A DNA stretch of 5,505 nt, taken from contig CAILAQ010000148.1 in NCBI GenBank assembly GCA_903832165.1, positions 1 to 5,505 on the forward strand, read 5' to 3'. This DNA comes from an uncultured Bacteroidota bacterium (lineage in GTDB: Bacteria; Bacteroidota; Bacteroidia; Bacteroidales; UBA12481). The notes beneath the pieces were generated by a model that saw nothing but the letters and a program-made list of their open reading frames with translations, was not told the DNA's origin and made no database searches. Position numbers and translations under genes: made by a program. Each line of letters opens with the position of its first letter. Positions within the stretch are counted from its first letter, which is position 1. This document shows positions 1-5,505 of this stretch, piece by piece.

Positions 1-305
1 TGAAAGTCATCAGGGCAACCTCACCGATGGATCATGAATCCATCTGGATGGAGATCTATCACAGTGATGTATCAAAGGGCAATGCTGTTGAATTTCTATG
101 CCACCGGCACCATATCAATAAGGACAGGGTGATGGGAATCGGCAATGACTATAACGATTCCGACCTTCTTGACTTTGTTGGCCTGCCCTTTGTTGTCGCC
201 AATGCACCGGAGGAACTGAAGGAATCGTACCGTAACTCCCTGTCAAACAATGAGAGTGGATTTACCGCAGCACTGCACCAAGTTTCTTCTCAAAAGCAGA
301 GATAA
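1..305 (+). CDS. HAD-superfamily (Cof-type) phosphatase, C-terminal part
   Basis: This is the last 100 residues of a protein whose start lies before the window; the frame is open from base 3 to a TAA at 303-305. Two HAD signatures are visible. The first is the motif III lysine in SKGNAV (about residue 25 of the visible part). The second is motif IV, GIGNDYNDSDLL (residues 45-56), whose two aspartates (D49, D52) would bind the catalytic Mg2+. The order SKG..., about 20 residues, GxGNDxND, then an NAPEELK segment and a GFTAAL tail is that of Cof/type IIB HAD hydrolases, cytoplasmic enzymes that dephosphorylate sugar phosphates or similar small molecules. The nucleophile aspartate and the cap domain that sets specificity are outside the window, so the substrate cannot be named. 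The family fold should end near GFTAAL, so the last ten or so residues are a tail. The final 44 bases are antisense to the 3' end of pheT. Confidence 0.88.
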   Translation, partial: KVIRATSPMDHESIWMEIYHSDVSKGNAVEFLCHRHHINKDRVMGIGNDYNDSDLLDFVGLPFVVANAPEELKESYRNSLSNNESGFTAALHQVSSQKQR

Positions 306-2703
306 GCTTTTCCATTACCTGTTCTATCTGCTTGTCGGTTAATGTCTTGCTTTCGTCCTGAAGAATAAAACTTATTGCCAGAGATTTTTTACCCTCCCCA
401 AGTTTATCACTGGTATAAACATCGAAAATGTCGACGTTTGTAAGAAGCTTCCGTTCTACCTGATAAGCCAGCGAACGGATATGCTCATATCTTATGGCAT
501 GGTCAACAACCAGAGCCAGATCTCTTCGTACTGATGGATATTTTGAGATTTCCTGAAATTTTACAGTCAGGTGGACTTTTTTCAGAACAATGTCCCAGTT
601 TATTTCGGCATACCAGATTTCCTGAGCTATATCTAAAGGCTCAAGCAGGGTAGGATGGATCTGTCCCATTTGAATGCAGAGTGATTTTCCGCAAAAGCAG
701 GTAATACCCATGGCGAATCTTTCATCGGCCTTTTCTTCGATTTCCATATCATCAGTATTGATGCCCAGTCTTTTAAGAACTCTGAGGGCTACTGATTTAA
801 GATCGAAGAAACCGGTATCCTGACTTTTCCCTGTCCAATGTTCCGGATTTTTTTTGCCGGTAAGAAACATCGACAGAAAACGCGTTTCCTGATAACTTTC
901 AGCCATGAGGCGGTTACTTCCGGTTTTCAGCTGGTAGGTGTTTCCGAATTCGTAGAGCTTCAGGTCGGCATTCTTGAATTTCATGTTGGATGAAAGAACT
1001 TCGAGCCCGCCGAACAGAAGTGTCTGCCGCAGCATATTGAGATCGTTGCTGAGTGGATTCAATAATATCACTCCGGATTCATCAGGATACAGGTCTTTAT
1101 TATTGTAATAGGAGGACTTTGTGAGAGAGTTGGCCATGATTTCATTAAAGCCCAATGATGTTAATTGTTCTGAAATCATGTTCTCCAATTTTTCCGGATC
1201 GGGGTGGGGAGCATAGGACAGGGTAGAGGTAATCTCATCAGTCAGCCCGACATTATTATATCCGTATATTCTGAGGATATCCTCAATCACATCAGCTTCG
1301 CGCCGTACGTCGACACGGTAGGTGGCAACCTCAAGCTGCAGGGAAGATTCGTTTTCTCTGACAACCTCTATATCCAAAGAATTCAGAATTTTTTTCACCT
1401 CATCGTGATCGATGCGGATTCCGATCAGGCGGTCGAGATTGGCCCATTTAAGCTCAACAGGATAAGGCATTACAGGATTCGGGTACACATCAACCACCTC
1501 CGAGGCTATCCGGCCTCCGGCAATTTCGCATACCAGGGAGGCAGCTCTTTTCAGGGCATAAACCGTAGCATTAGGATCCGTTCCGCGTTCAAATCTGAAA
1601 GATGAATCGGTAAAGATCAAATGCCGCTTGCTGGTTTTTCTGACCCAGACAGGATTGAAGCAGGCCGATTCGAGGAAAATACTTGTGGTGGTATTCGATA
1701 CACCTGAATGCAATCCTCCAAAAACTCCAGCTATGCACATGCCTTCTTTATCGTTGCAGATCATCAGATCTTCAGAACTGAGTTTTCTTTCCTGTTCATC
1801 AAGAGTAACAAAAGGGGTTCCTTCGGGTAATGGTTTGACAATAACCTTATTTCCACTTATGAGGGCGGCATCAAAAGCGTGCAGTGGCTGGCCGGTCTCG
1901 TGCAGAACGAAATTTGTGATGTCAACCACATTATTGATGGGATTCATCCCGATGCTTCGGATTCTGTTTTTCAGCCATAACGGTGATTCGGAAATTTTCA
2001 CGCCGGTGATGGATATGCCAGAATACCTGATGCATGACTCAGGGTTGCTGATTTCAACCGAGATTTCAAGGGAGTCAGTTCTTTCCGGAAGTTCGGCAAT
2101 CGGTTTCCGGAGTGTGACCTTTTGTTCTGATCCGAGAACTGCCCTGAGTTCACGTGCGATTCCATAATGCGAGGCACTATCGATACGATTAGGGGTAAGG
2201 CCGATTTCGAATATATGATCTGATTCAATTTCAAAGAGGTCAGCAACCGGAGTTCCAACCTGAACAGAAGGGTTGAGGACCATAATTCCTGAATGATCTT
2301 TTCCCATGCCGATTTCATCTTCAGCGCAAAGCATTCCTTCCGATTCCTGTCCGCGGATTTTTGCTTTCCGAATCGTCATCGGTTCAGGAAATCCATATAA
2401 TGTGCAGCCCACGGGAGCCACGATGACTTTCTGACCTGCGGCAACGTTCGGTGCCCCGCAAACGATTGGCAATAGAGAAGGGCCACCGGTATTAACCTGT
2501 GTCAGAGTAAGTTTATCGGCATCAGGATGCGGAGAGCAGGAGATTACCTCACCGACCACCAGGCCGCGGAGGCTTCCGGGCACGGATTCAAACGGTTCCG
2601 AAGCTTCGACTTCGAGACCTGCGCCGGTTAAAATATCTGCCGTTTCTTCTATGGTAATATCTAGATTGATGTAGGAACGAAGCCAGTTGTAGGATATCTT
2701 CAT
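262..2703 (-). CDS. pheT: Phenylalanine--tRNA ligase beta subunit
   Basis: PheT pairs with PheS in the alpha2beta2 synthetase that charges tRNA-Phe in the cytoplasm. The 813-residue length is normal for the long bacterial form. Domains in order: N-terminal MKISYNWLRSY; EMAP-like tRNA-binding OB fold at about 40-150 (HPDADKL at 59-65, CGAPN at 82-86); B3/B4 editing domain at about 205-385, preceded by TPNRIDSASHYGIARE (170-185) and containing INNVVDITNFVLHETGQPLHAFD; B5 domain at about 414-485 with YRVDVRREADVIEDILRIYGY, including the acidic residues D465, D471, E474 and D475 of the family Mg2+ site; catalytic-like core at about 500-700; C-terminal FDX-ACB anticodon-binding domain at about 718-813 (KYPSVRRDLALVVD to LGAVLR). 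The ATG at 2701-2703 was chosen because MKISYNWL is the usual PheT N-terminus. An in-frame GTG at 2766 would add 21 unrelated residues. There is no Shine-Dalgarno sequence. pheS is not adjacent. The reading frame is intact. Confidence 0.97.
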   Translation of the reverse strand: MKISYNWLRSYINLDITIEETADILTGAGLEVEASEPFESVPGSLRGLVVGEVISCSPHPDADKLTLTQVNTGGPSLLPIVCGAPNVAAGQKVIVAPVGCTLYGFPEPMTIRKAKIRGQESEGMLCAEDEIGMGKDHSGIMVLNPSVQVGTPVADLFEIESDHIFEIGLTPNRIDSASHYGIARELRAVLGSEQKVTLRKPIAELPERTDSLEISVEISNPESCIRYSGISITGVKISESPLWLKNRIRSIGMNPINNVVDITNFVLHETGQPLHAFDAALISGNKVIVKPLPEGTPFVTLDEQERKLSSEDLMICNDKEGMCIAGVFGGLHSGVSNTTTSIFLESACFNPVWVRKTSKRHLIFTDSSFRFERGTDPNATVYALKRAASLVCEIAGGRIASEVVDVYPNPVMPYPVELKWANLDRLIGIRIDHDEVKKILNSLDIEVVRENESSLQLEVATYRVDVRREADVIEDILRIYGYNNVGLTDEITSTLSYAPHPDPEKLENMISEQLTSLGFNEIMANSLTKSSYYNNKDLYPDESGVILLNPLSNDLNMLRQTLLFGGLEVLSSNMKFKNADLKLYEFGNTYQLKTGSNRLMAESYQETRFLSMFLTGKKNPEHWTGKSQDTGFFDLKSVALRVLKRLGINTDDMEIEEKADERFAMGITCFCGKSLCIQMGQIHPTLLEPLDIAQEIWYAEINWDIVLKKVHLTVKFQEISKYPSVRRDLALVVDHAIRYEHIRSLAYQVERKLLTNVDIFDVYTSDKLGEGKKSLAISFILQDESKTLTDKQIEQVMEKLISAFEKKLGAVLR

Positions 2704-2734
2704 GATACAATTAGTTTGGAGGGGGTAAAAATAG

Positions 2735-2763
2735 AAAAAATCCGGATTGGGAATCCGGATTTT
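2735..2763 (-). terminator. Terminator-like hairpin in the pheT leader (possible attenuator)
   Basis: A perfect 12-bp inverted repeat, AAAATCCGGATT at 2737-2748 and AATCCGGATTTT at 2752-2763, surrounds a 3-nt loop. Read on the minus strand, the direction of pheT, the stem is preceded by AAAA and followed by six T (2740-2735), which is the shape of an intrinsic terminator. It sits 31 nt before the pheT ATG and downstream of the predicted pheT promoter. No gene ends upstream on this strand, so it would act inside the pheT leader itself. On the plus strand it has only four T and nothing to terminate. The stem has only four G-C pairs, so its strength is moderate. Each arm also contains the self-palindrome AATCCGGATT, so it could instead be a double protein-binding site. 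Confidence 0.5.
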
Positions 2764-2767
2764 CACT

Positions 2768-2785
2768 AACCTAAAACCTAACCTA
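2768..2785. repeat. Three AACCTA copies in the pheT leader
   Basis: AACCTA occurs at 2768-2773, 2775-2780 and 2780-2785 (TAGGTT on the minus strand). The offsets of 7 and 5 bp are irregular, and the last two copies share one base. The cluster lies between the predicted pheT transcription start and the terminator-like hairpin. Its role is unknown and it may be chance in low-complexity DNA. Confidence 0.3.
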
Positions 2786-2800
2786 TGAAATGATCCAGTT

Positions 2801-2823
2801 TGTTACGCTAATAACACTGTTAT
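2801..2823. promoter_or_regulatory. Palindromic cluster (possible operator) near the pheT transcription start
   Basis: TGTTA (2801-2805), TAACA (2812-2816) and TGTTA (2818-2822) form two overlapping inverted repeats that share the middle arm. The tighter one is the perfect 13-bp palindrome ATAACA-C-TGTTAT at 2811-2823. It would lie roughly 7 to 20 nt downstream of the predicted pheT transcription start, a position where a bound repressor could block transcription. The wider pair, with a 6-nt loop, could also form a short RNA hairpin. No known regulator is assigned. Confidence 0.3.
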
Positions 2824-2836
2824 ACAAATCACATAG

Positions 2837-2866
2837 CAAATGTAGGAATCATTTTGTGACCTGCAA
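2837..2866 (-). promoter_or_regulatory. Predicted Bacteroidota-type promoter for pheT
   Basis: On the minus strand a TTG (2866-2864) is followed, after exactly 19 nt, by TACATTTG (2844-2837). This matches the Bacteroidota sigma-ABfr consensus of a -33 TTG and a -7 TAnnTTTG. Transcription would start near 2830 and give a leader of about 127 nt before the pheT ATG, containing the palindromic cluster, the AACCTA copies and the terminator-like hairpin. It is the only full TAnnTTTG match I found on this strand in the gap. Confidence 0.6.
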
Positions 2867-2911
2867 TAATTTTATAGCATTTTGCTGCGTTTTTTTTATG
2901 AACATCACTCT

Positions 2912-2944
2912 TTGATGGTTCGGATGTTAAAAATTGTACTTTTG
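2912..2944 (+). promoter_or_regulatory. Predicted Bacteroidota-type promoter for the membrane-protein gene
   Basis: TTG at 2912-2914 (within TTTG at 2911-2914) is followed after 22 nt by TACTTTTG (2937-2944), an exact TAnnTTTG. The spacing is at the long end of the usual range. Transcription would start near 2950, leaving an AT-rich leader of about 80 nt before the ATG at 3031. It stands back-to-back with the pheT promoter, with about 45 bp between the two TTG boxes. Confidence 0.55.
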
Positions 2945-3030
2945 TTCCACTTATTTTATATAGTCGCAATGGTAATATTATATAAAGTATCAGTTTTCAC
3001 GATTATAACTTTAATTTCAAATTGAGCTAA

Positions 3031-3885
3031 ATGAAGAAGACTTTATTATGGATTGTGGCGGTGGTGATTACTCTCAGCGCTGCTATTTATCAGAGGACAA
3101 CGGGACCAACATATCCCCGGTCGGAAAAGGTAACTATTGGTGGAACAACTTATAAGTGTGAATTGATACGTACCAACGGTGCCCGCGACGCCCGGGTTAA
3201 GCTTCCCATTAAGGATACAACAGTTCATGGCGTGTTATTCTATAAAAAACTTGGTATGGTGGAGGAATATGTCCGCGTCGATTTTAAGATGACCGATATT
3301 AAATACCCGGCATCCTTCATGATGAAGCTCCTGGGGAAAAAAGATGAAACGGTAATGGCCGCCACTTTACCACAACAACCACCTGCAGGGAAACTTGAGT
3401 ATTATATTGAATTGTCAAAAGACGGACAATTTGCTGGTCTCGCAAAGGACAAACATTGTGTTATCAGATTTAAGGGTGATGTACCGGCCGGTGTGCTTAT
3501 TCCGCATATCATACTGATGTTCTCGGCTATGCTTTTCGCAACCATTGCAGGACTTTTTGCGGCATTTAAAGAGGAGCGTTACCGTCGCTATACCATGTGG
3601 ACATTTGTGATCCTGTTCATCGGCGGGTTTATTTTCGGGCCCTGGGTTCAATGGTATGCATTTGGTGACTGGTGGACCGGAATTCCTTTTGGATTTGACC
3701 TTACAGATAATAAAACGCTGTTCGCTTTTGTATTCTGGATTGCTGCTCTTTTTGGAATTAAAGGCAAAGGTCGTCCATGGCTCATCATTCTTGCTGCATT
3801 GATGACTCTGGTGATTTTCAGTATACCCCACAGCTTGTTCGGATCGACGCTCGATTATGCTTCGGGAGCAGTCAAGCAAGGCTGA
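3031..3885 (+). CDS. Conserved-looking membrane protein of unknown function, five predicted membrane segments
   Basis: I cannot name this 284-residue protein. Residues 4-20 are a hydrophobic segment after MKK, which could be a signal anchor or an uncleaved signal peptide. It is followed by QRTTGPTYPRSEKVTIGG and an extracytoplasmic domain at about 21-155, rich in alternating polar and hydrophobic stretches that suggest beta strands, with a distinctive LPQQPPAGKLEYYIEL (113-128). Four further membrane segments lie at about 156-178, 189-210, 228-243 and 250-267. The basic loops KEERYRRY (180-187) and KGKGR (244-248) fall on the cytoplasmic side if the N-terminus is inside, in line with the positive-inside rule. 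H159 and H267 lie in or near membrane segments, and W205, W208, W214 and W215 cluster around the third segment and the loop after it, but no metal or haem site can be claimed. The ATG is preceded by AT-rich DNA without a Shine-Dalgarno sequence, as elsewhere in this window. The gene has its own promoter and lies 106 bp before htpG on the same strand. I have an impression of similar Bacteroidota proteins sharing the TGPTYP and DLTDNKT phrases, but this is recollection only. Confidence 0.82.
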   Translation: MKKTLLWIVAVVITLSAAIYQRTTGPTYPRSEKVTIGGTTYKCELIRTNGARDARVKLPIKDTTVHGVLFYKKLGMVEEYVRVDFKMTDIKYPASFMMKLLGKKDETVMAATLPQQPPAGKLEYYIELSKDGQFAGLAKDKHCVIRFKGDVPAGVLIPHIILMFSAMLFATIAGLFAAFKEERYRRYTMWTFVILFIGGFIFGPWVQWYAFGDWWTGIPFGFDLTDNKTLFAFVFWIAALFGIKGKGRPWLIILAALMTLVIFSIPHSLFGSTLDYASGAVKQG

Positions 3886-3893
3886 TAAATTTG
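3886..3893 (+). promoter_or_regulatory. Possible -7 promoter element for htpG
   Basis: TAAATTTG matches the Bacteroidota -7 consensus TAnnTTTG exactly and starts at the base after the upstream stop codon. No good TTG lies 19-22 nt upstream; the nearest is TTC at 3861-3863. Support is therefore partial. If used, transcription would start near 3900 and give an htpG leader of about 90 nt containing the quasi-palindrome and hairpin listed separately. Read-through from the upstream gene is the alternative. Confidence 0.35.
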
Positions 3894-3911
3894 CTGTAGC
3901 GGTCTGTTGTT

Positions 3912-3928
3912 TTTGTACACTGTAAAAA
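3912..3928. promoter_or_regulatory. Quasi-palindrome upstream of htpG
   Basis: The sequence TTTGTACA-C-TGTAAAAA is an inverted repeat centred on C3920, with seven of eight positions paired and one mismatch (G3915/A3925). The one-base centre rules out a good RNA hairpin of the same arms, so a DNA-binding site is more likely than an RNA element. Its core ACACTGT is also the core of the palindrome in the pheT leader. No regulator is identified. Confidence 0.25.
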
Positions 3929-3951
3929 TGTCAGGCAAATTTTGATGGCAT

Positions 3952-3972
3952 AGCCTTTGAAATAGAAAGGCT
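3952..3972 (+). promoter_or_regulatory. Small hairpin in the gap before htpG
   Basis: AGCCTTT (3952-3958) and AAAGGCT (3966-3972) form a perfect 7-bp stem with a 7-nt loop, extendable by one T-G pair. It ends 19 nt before the htpG ATG. No T run follows directly, so it is a poor intrinsic terminator for the upstream gene. It is better placed as a structure in the htpG leader. It does not match the CIRCE heat-shock operator. Confidence 0.35.
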
Positions 3973-3991
3973 GGCTAAAACTATTTTATAT

Positions 3992-5505
3992 ATGGAAACT
4001 TCAAAACAAAAAGGAACTATTAATGTAACCTCGGAAAATATCTTTCCGATAATTAAGAAATTTCTCTATTCTGATCATGAAATATTTCTTCGTGAATTGA
4101 TATCCAACGCGGTAGATGCAACACAAAAGTTGAAAACCCTGGCGTCAGTTGGTGAATTTACTGGCGAACTGGGCGATTTAACGATCCGTGTTATCCTGGA
4201 TAAAAAGAAAAAGACCCTTACGGTTTCTGACAGGGGTATTGGGATGACAGCAAAAGAGATCGATAAATTTATTAACGAGATCGCTTTTTCTGGGGCCGAA
4301 GAGTTCATGAAGAAATATAAGAAGGATGCCAATGCCATTATCGGACATTTCGGTTTAGGTTTCTATTCTTCTTTCATGGTATCGGACAAGGTCGAGATCA
4401 TTACAAAGTCACATAAAAAAGGGAAAGGAGTCAGCTGGTCGTGTAAGGGCGATCCTGAGTATACCCTCGAAGAGATTGATCATGAGGGCCGCGGAACCAG
4501 CATTATTCTTCATATCGACAAGGAATCCTCTGAATTTCTGGAGGAGAGCCGCATTCAGGCACTTTTGAACAAATACAGCCGTTTTCTGCCGGTTCCCATA
4601 GCTTTTGGCAAGGACCAGGAATGGAAAGACGGCAAATATGTGGATACCGGAAAAGATAAAATCATCAACAATACGGAACCGGCATGGACAAAAAAACCGG
4701 CTGACCTTACTGATGAGGATTACACGAAGTTCTATAAAGAACTTTATCCGATGACTGAGGATCCGCTGTTCCATATTCATCTGAATGTAGACTATCCGTT
4801 CAATCTGACCGGAATTCTCTACTTTCCTAAAATCAGGAATAATTATGAGGTTCAGAAAAATAAGATTCAGCTTTATTCAAATCAGGTTTATGTAACGGAT
4901 TCGGTTGAAGGCATTGTGCCTGATTTTCTGACTTTGCTGCACGGGGTTCTTGATAGTCCTGATATTCCCTTGAACGTCAGCCGGTCATATCTTCAGTCGG
5001 ATCAAAACGTTAAGAAAATATCATCACATATTACAAAGAAAGTAGCTGATCGCTTAAATGAGATCTATAACAACAGCCGTGAACAATTCGAACTGAAATG
5101 GGACGATCTGAAGTTATTTATCAATTATGGAATGCTCACCGAGGAGAAATTCTGGGATAAGGCAAAGGAGTTTGCCTTGCTGAAGAATACCGATGGCAAG
5201 TATTTTACTTATGATGAATACAAGGAAATTATCAAAGGCAATCAAACCGATAAGAACGGAACCCTGGTTTATTTGTATGCCAATGATAAGGATGAACAGT
5301 TCAGCTTTATCAGATCAGCTAAAGAAAAAGGCTATGATGTTCTGGTGATGGATGGCCAGTTTGATACACACTTTCTGAATCATCTGGAAGAGAAATTTGA
5401 GAAATCGCATTTTGTCCGGGTTGATTCAGATGTGGTTGACAAGCTGATTGTTAAAGATGACGCTAAGGTGTCGAAGCTGGATAAAACCCTGGAAACCTGG
5501 TTAAA
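3992..5505 (+). CDS. htpG: Molecular chaperone HtpG (Hsp90 family), N-terminal 504 residues
   Basis: HtpG is the bacterial Hsp90, a cytoplasmic dimeric ATPase that helps client proteins fold under stress. The frame is open to the window end without a stop. Bacteroidales homologues are about 680 residues, so roughly the last 175-180, the C-terminal dimerisation domain, are missing. The GHKL ATPase domain spans about 1-215, with ELISNAVDA (35-43; catalytic E35, Mg2+-binding N39), DRGIGM (80-85; D80 contacts adenine), GHFGLGFYS (118-126) and GTS (168-170). The middle domain follows from about 230. It carries the catalytic-loop motif NVSRSYLQSD (328-337), where R331 corresponds to the arginine that contacts the ATP gamma-phosphate. 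The lid has IAFSGAEEF instead of the IAKSGT of E. coli and is about three residues shorter, which is usual in Bacteroidota. The ATG at 3992 gives METSKQKGTINVTSENIF, fitting the family N-terminus; there is no Shine-Dalgarno sequence. Confidence 0.97.
   Translation, partial: METSKQKGTINVTSENIFPIIKKFLYSDHEIFLRELISNAVDATQKLKTLASVGEFTGELGDLTIRVILDKKKKTLTVSDRGIGMTAKEIDKFINEIAFSGAEEFMKKYKKDANAIIGHFGLGFYSSFMVSDKVEIITKSHKKGKGVSWSCKGDPEYTLEEIDHEGRGTSIILHIDKESSEFLEESRIQALLNKYSRFLPVPIAFGKDQEWKDGKYVDTGKDKIINNTEPAWTKKPADLTDEDYTKFYKELYPMTEDPLFHIHLNVDYPFNLTGILYFPKIRNNYEVQKNKIQLYSNQVYVTDSVEGIVPDFLTLLHGVLDSPDIPLNVSRSYLQSDQNVKKISSHITKKVADRLNEIYNNSREQFELKWDDLKLFINYGMLTEEKFWDKAKEFALLKNTDGKYFTYDEYKEIIKGNQTDKNGTLVYLYANDKDEQFSFIRSAKEKGYDVLVMDGQFDTHFLNHLEEKFEKSHFVRVDSDVVDKLIVKDDAKVSKLDKTLETWL

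Larger units (their letters stand above)
2704..3030. other. Divergent intergenic region between pheT and the membrane-protein gene
   Basis: This 327-bp AT-rich stretch holds no credible gene. From pheT outward it contains a pyrimidine-rich pheT leader (CCCCCTCC on the minus strand), a terminator-like inverted repeat (2737-2763), three AACCTA copies (2768-2785), a TGTTA/TAACA palindromic cluster (2801-2823), the pheT promoter (2837-2866, minus), a run of eight T (2890-2897) and a plus-strand promoter (2912-2944). The last 86 bases before the start at 3031 are an AT-rich untranslated leader in which no further structure is clear. Confidence 0.75.

Noticed and set aside
1204..2318. Open frames antisense or out of frame to pheT (1204-1605 and 1628-2167 on plus, 1998-2318 on minus)
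   Set aside because: They lie entirely inside the well-supported pheT gene, have no family resemblance, and are best explained as shadows of it.
2718..2725. GGAGGGGG on the plus strand as a Shine-Dalgarno sequence
   Set aside because: The first ATG downstream on the plus strand is about 60 nt away and opens no credible gene. These lineages rarely use Shine-Dalgarno sequences.
2704..2766. GTG at 2766 as the true pheT start
   Set aside because: The extension does not resemble PheT, covers the hairpin, and the ATG at 2703 gives the canonical MKISYNWL N-terminus.
2704..2836. T-box riboswitch or leader peptide with phenylalanine codons before pheT
   Set aside because: No T-box sequence was seen, the leader is too short for the usual T-box, and no short frame with its own start, Phe codons and stop was found.
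2876..2897. AGCA-TTT-TGCT stem followed by eight T on the plus strand as a terminator
   Set aside because: The stem has only 4 bp, is separated from the T run by three bases, and no plus-strand gene ends upstream of it in this gap.
3046..3879. Minus-strand open frames inside the membrane-protein gene (3046-3228, 3415-3879)
   Set aside because: The plus-strand frame has coherent membrane topology and a promoter. The antisense translations are Cys/Ser/Lys-rich and lack domain features.
4075..4780. Minus-strand open frames inside htpG (4075-4338, 4409-4780)
   Set aside because: htpG is unambiguous on the plus strand across this region; these are shadow frames.
3992..5505. Unusual HtpG lid (IAFSGAEEF in place of IAKSGT) as a novelty
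   Set aside because: From what I know of Bacteroides HtpG, this variant is normal for the phylum.
1..5505. Mobile element, defence system, CRISPR array or RNA gene
   Set aside because: No transposase or integrase, no spaced repeats, no tRNA cloverleaf and no rRNA-like sequence was seen; coding content is housekeeping plus one membrane protein.

Overview
The window looks like ordinary chromosomal DNA from a member of the Bacteroidota, most likely Bacteroidales or a near relative. The encoded HtpG closely resembles Bacteroides-type HtpG, for example in the phrases ELISNAVDATQKL, IAFSGAEEF, IIGHFGLGFYS and NVSRSYLQSD. pheT stands alone, without pheS beside it. No start codon has a usable Shine-Dalgarno sequence, and the promoters that can be read fit the Bacteroidota consensus (TTG, about 19-22 nt, TAnnTTTG). 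No mobile element, CRISPR array, tRNA or rRNA was seen.

Layout: positions 1-305 (+) hold the C-terminal 100 residues of a Cof-type HAD phosphatase. It runs tail-to-tail into pheT (262-2703, minus), the phenylalanyl-tRNA synthetase beta subunit, and the two coding regions overlap by 44 bp. Positions 2704-3030 are a divergent regulatory region. It carries a minus-strand promoter for pheT, a plus-strand promoter for the next gene, and in the pheT leader a 12-bp perfect inverted repeat followed by a T tract. Positions 3031-3885 (+) encode a 284-residue membrane protein of unknown function, with one N-terminal membrane segment, an extracytoplasmic domain and four more membrane segments. A 106-bp gap with a possible promoter, a quasi-palindrome and a small hairpin leads to htpG (3992 to the window end, +), the Hsp90 chaperone, which is cut off by the window edge at residue 504.

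The genes do not form an evident pathway. They are housekeeping genes (translation, protein folding, a small-molecule phosphatase) plus one uncharacterised envelope protein. No new multi-gene system could be supported. The points most worth a second look are the terminator-like hairpin in the pheT leader, the 44-bp convergent overlap, and the membrane protein of unknown role next to htpG.
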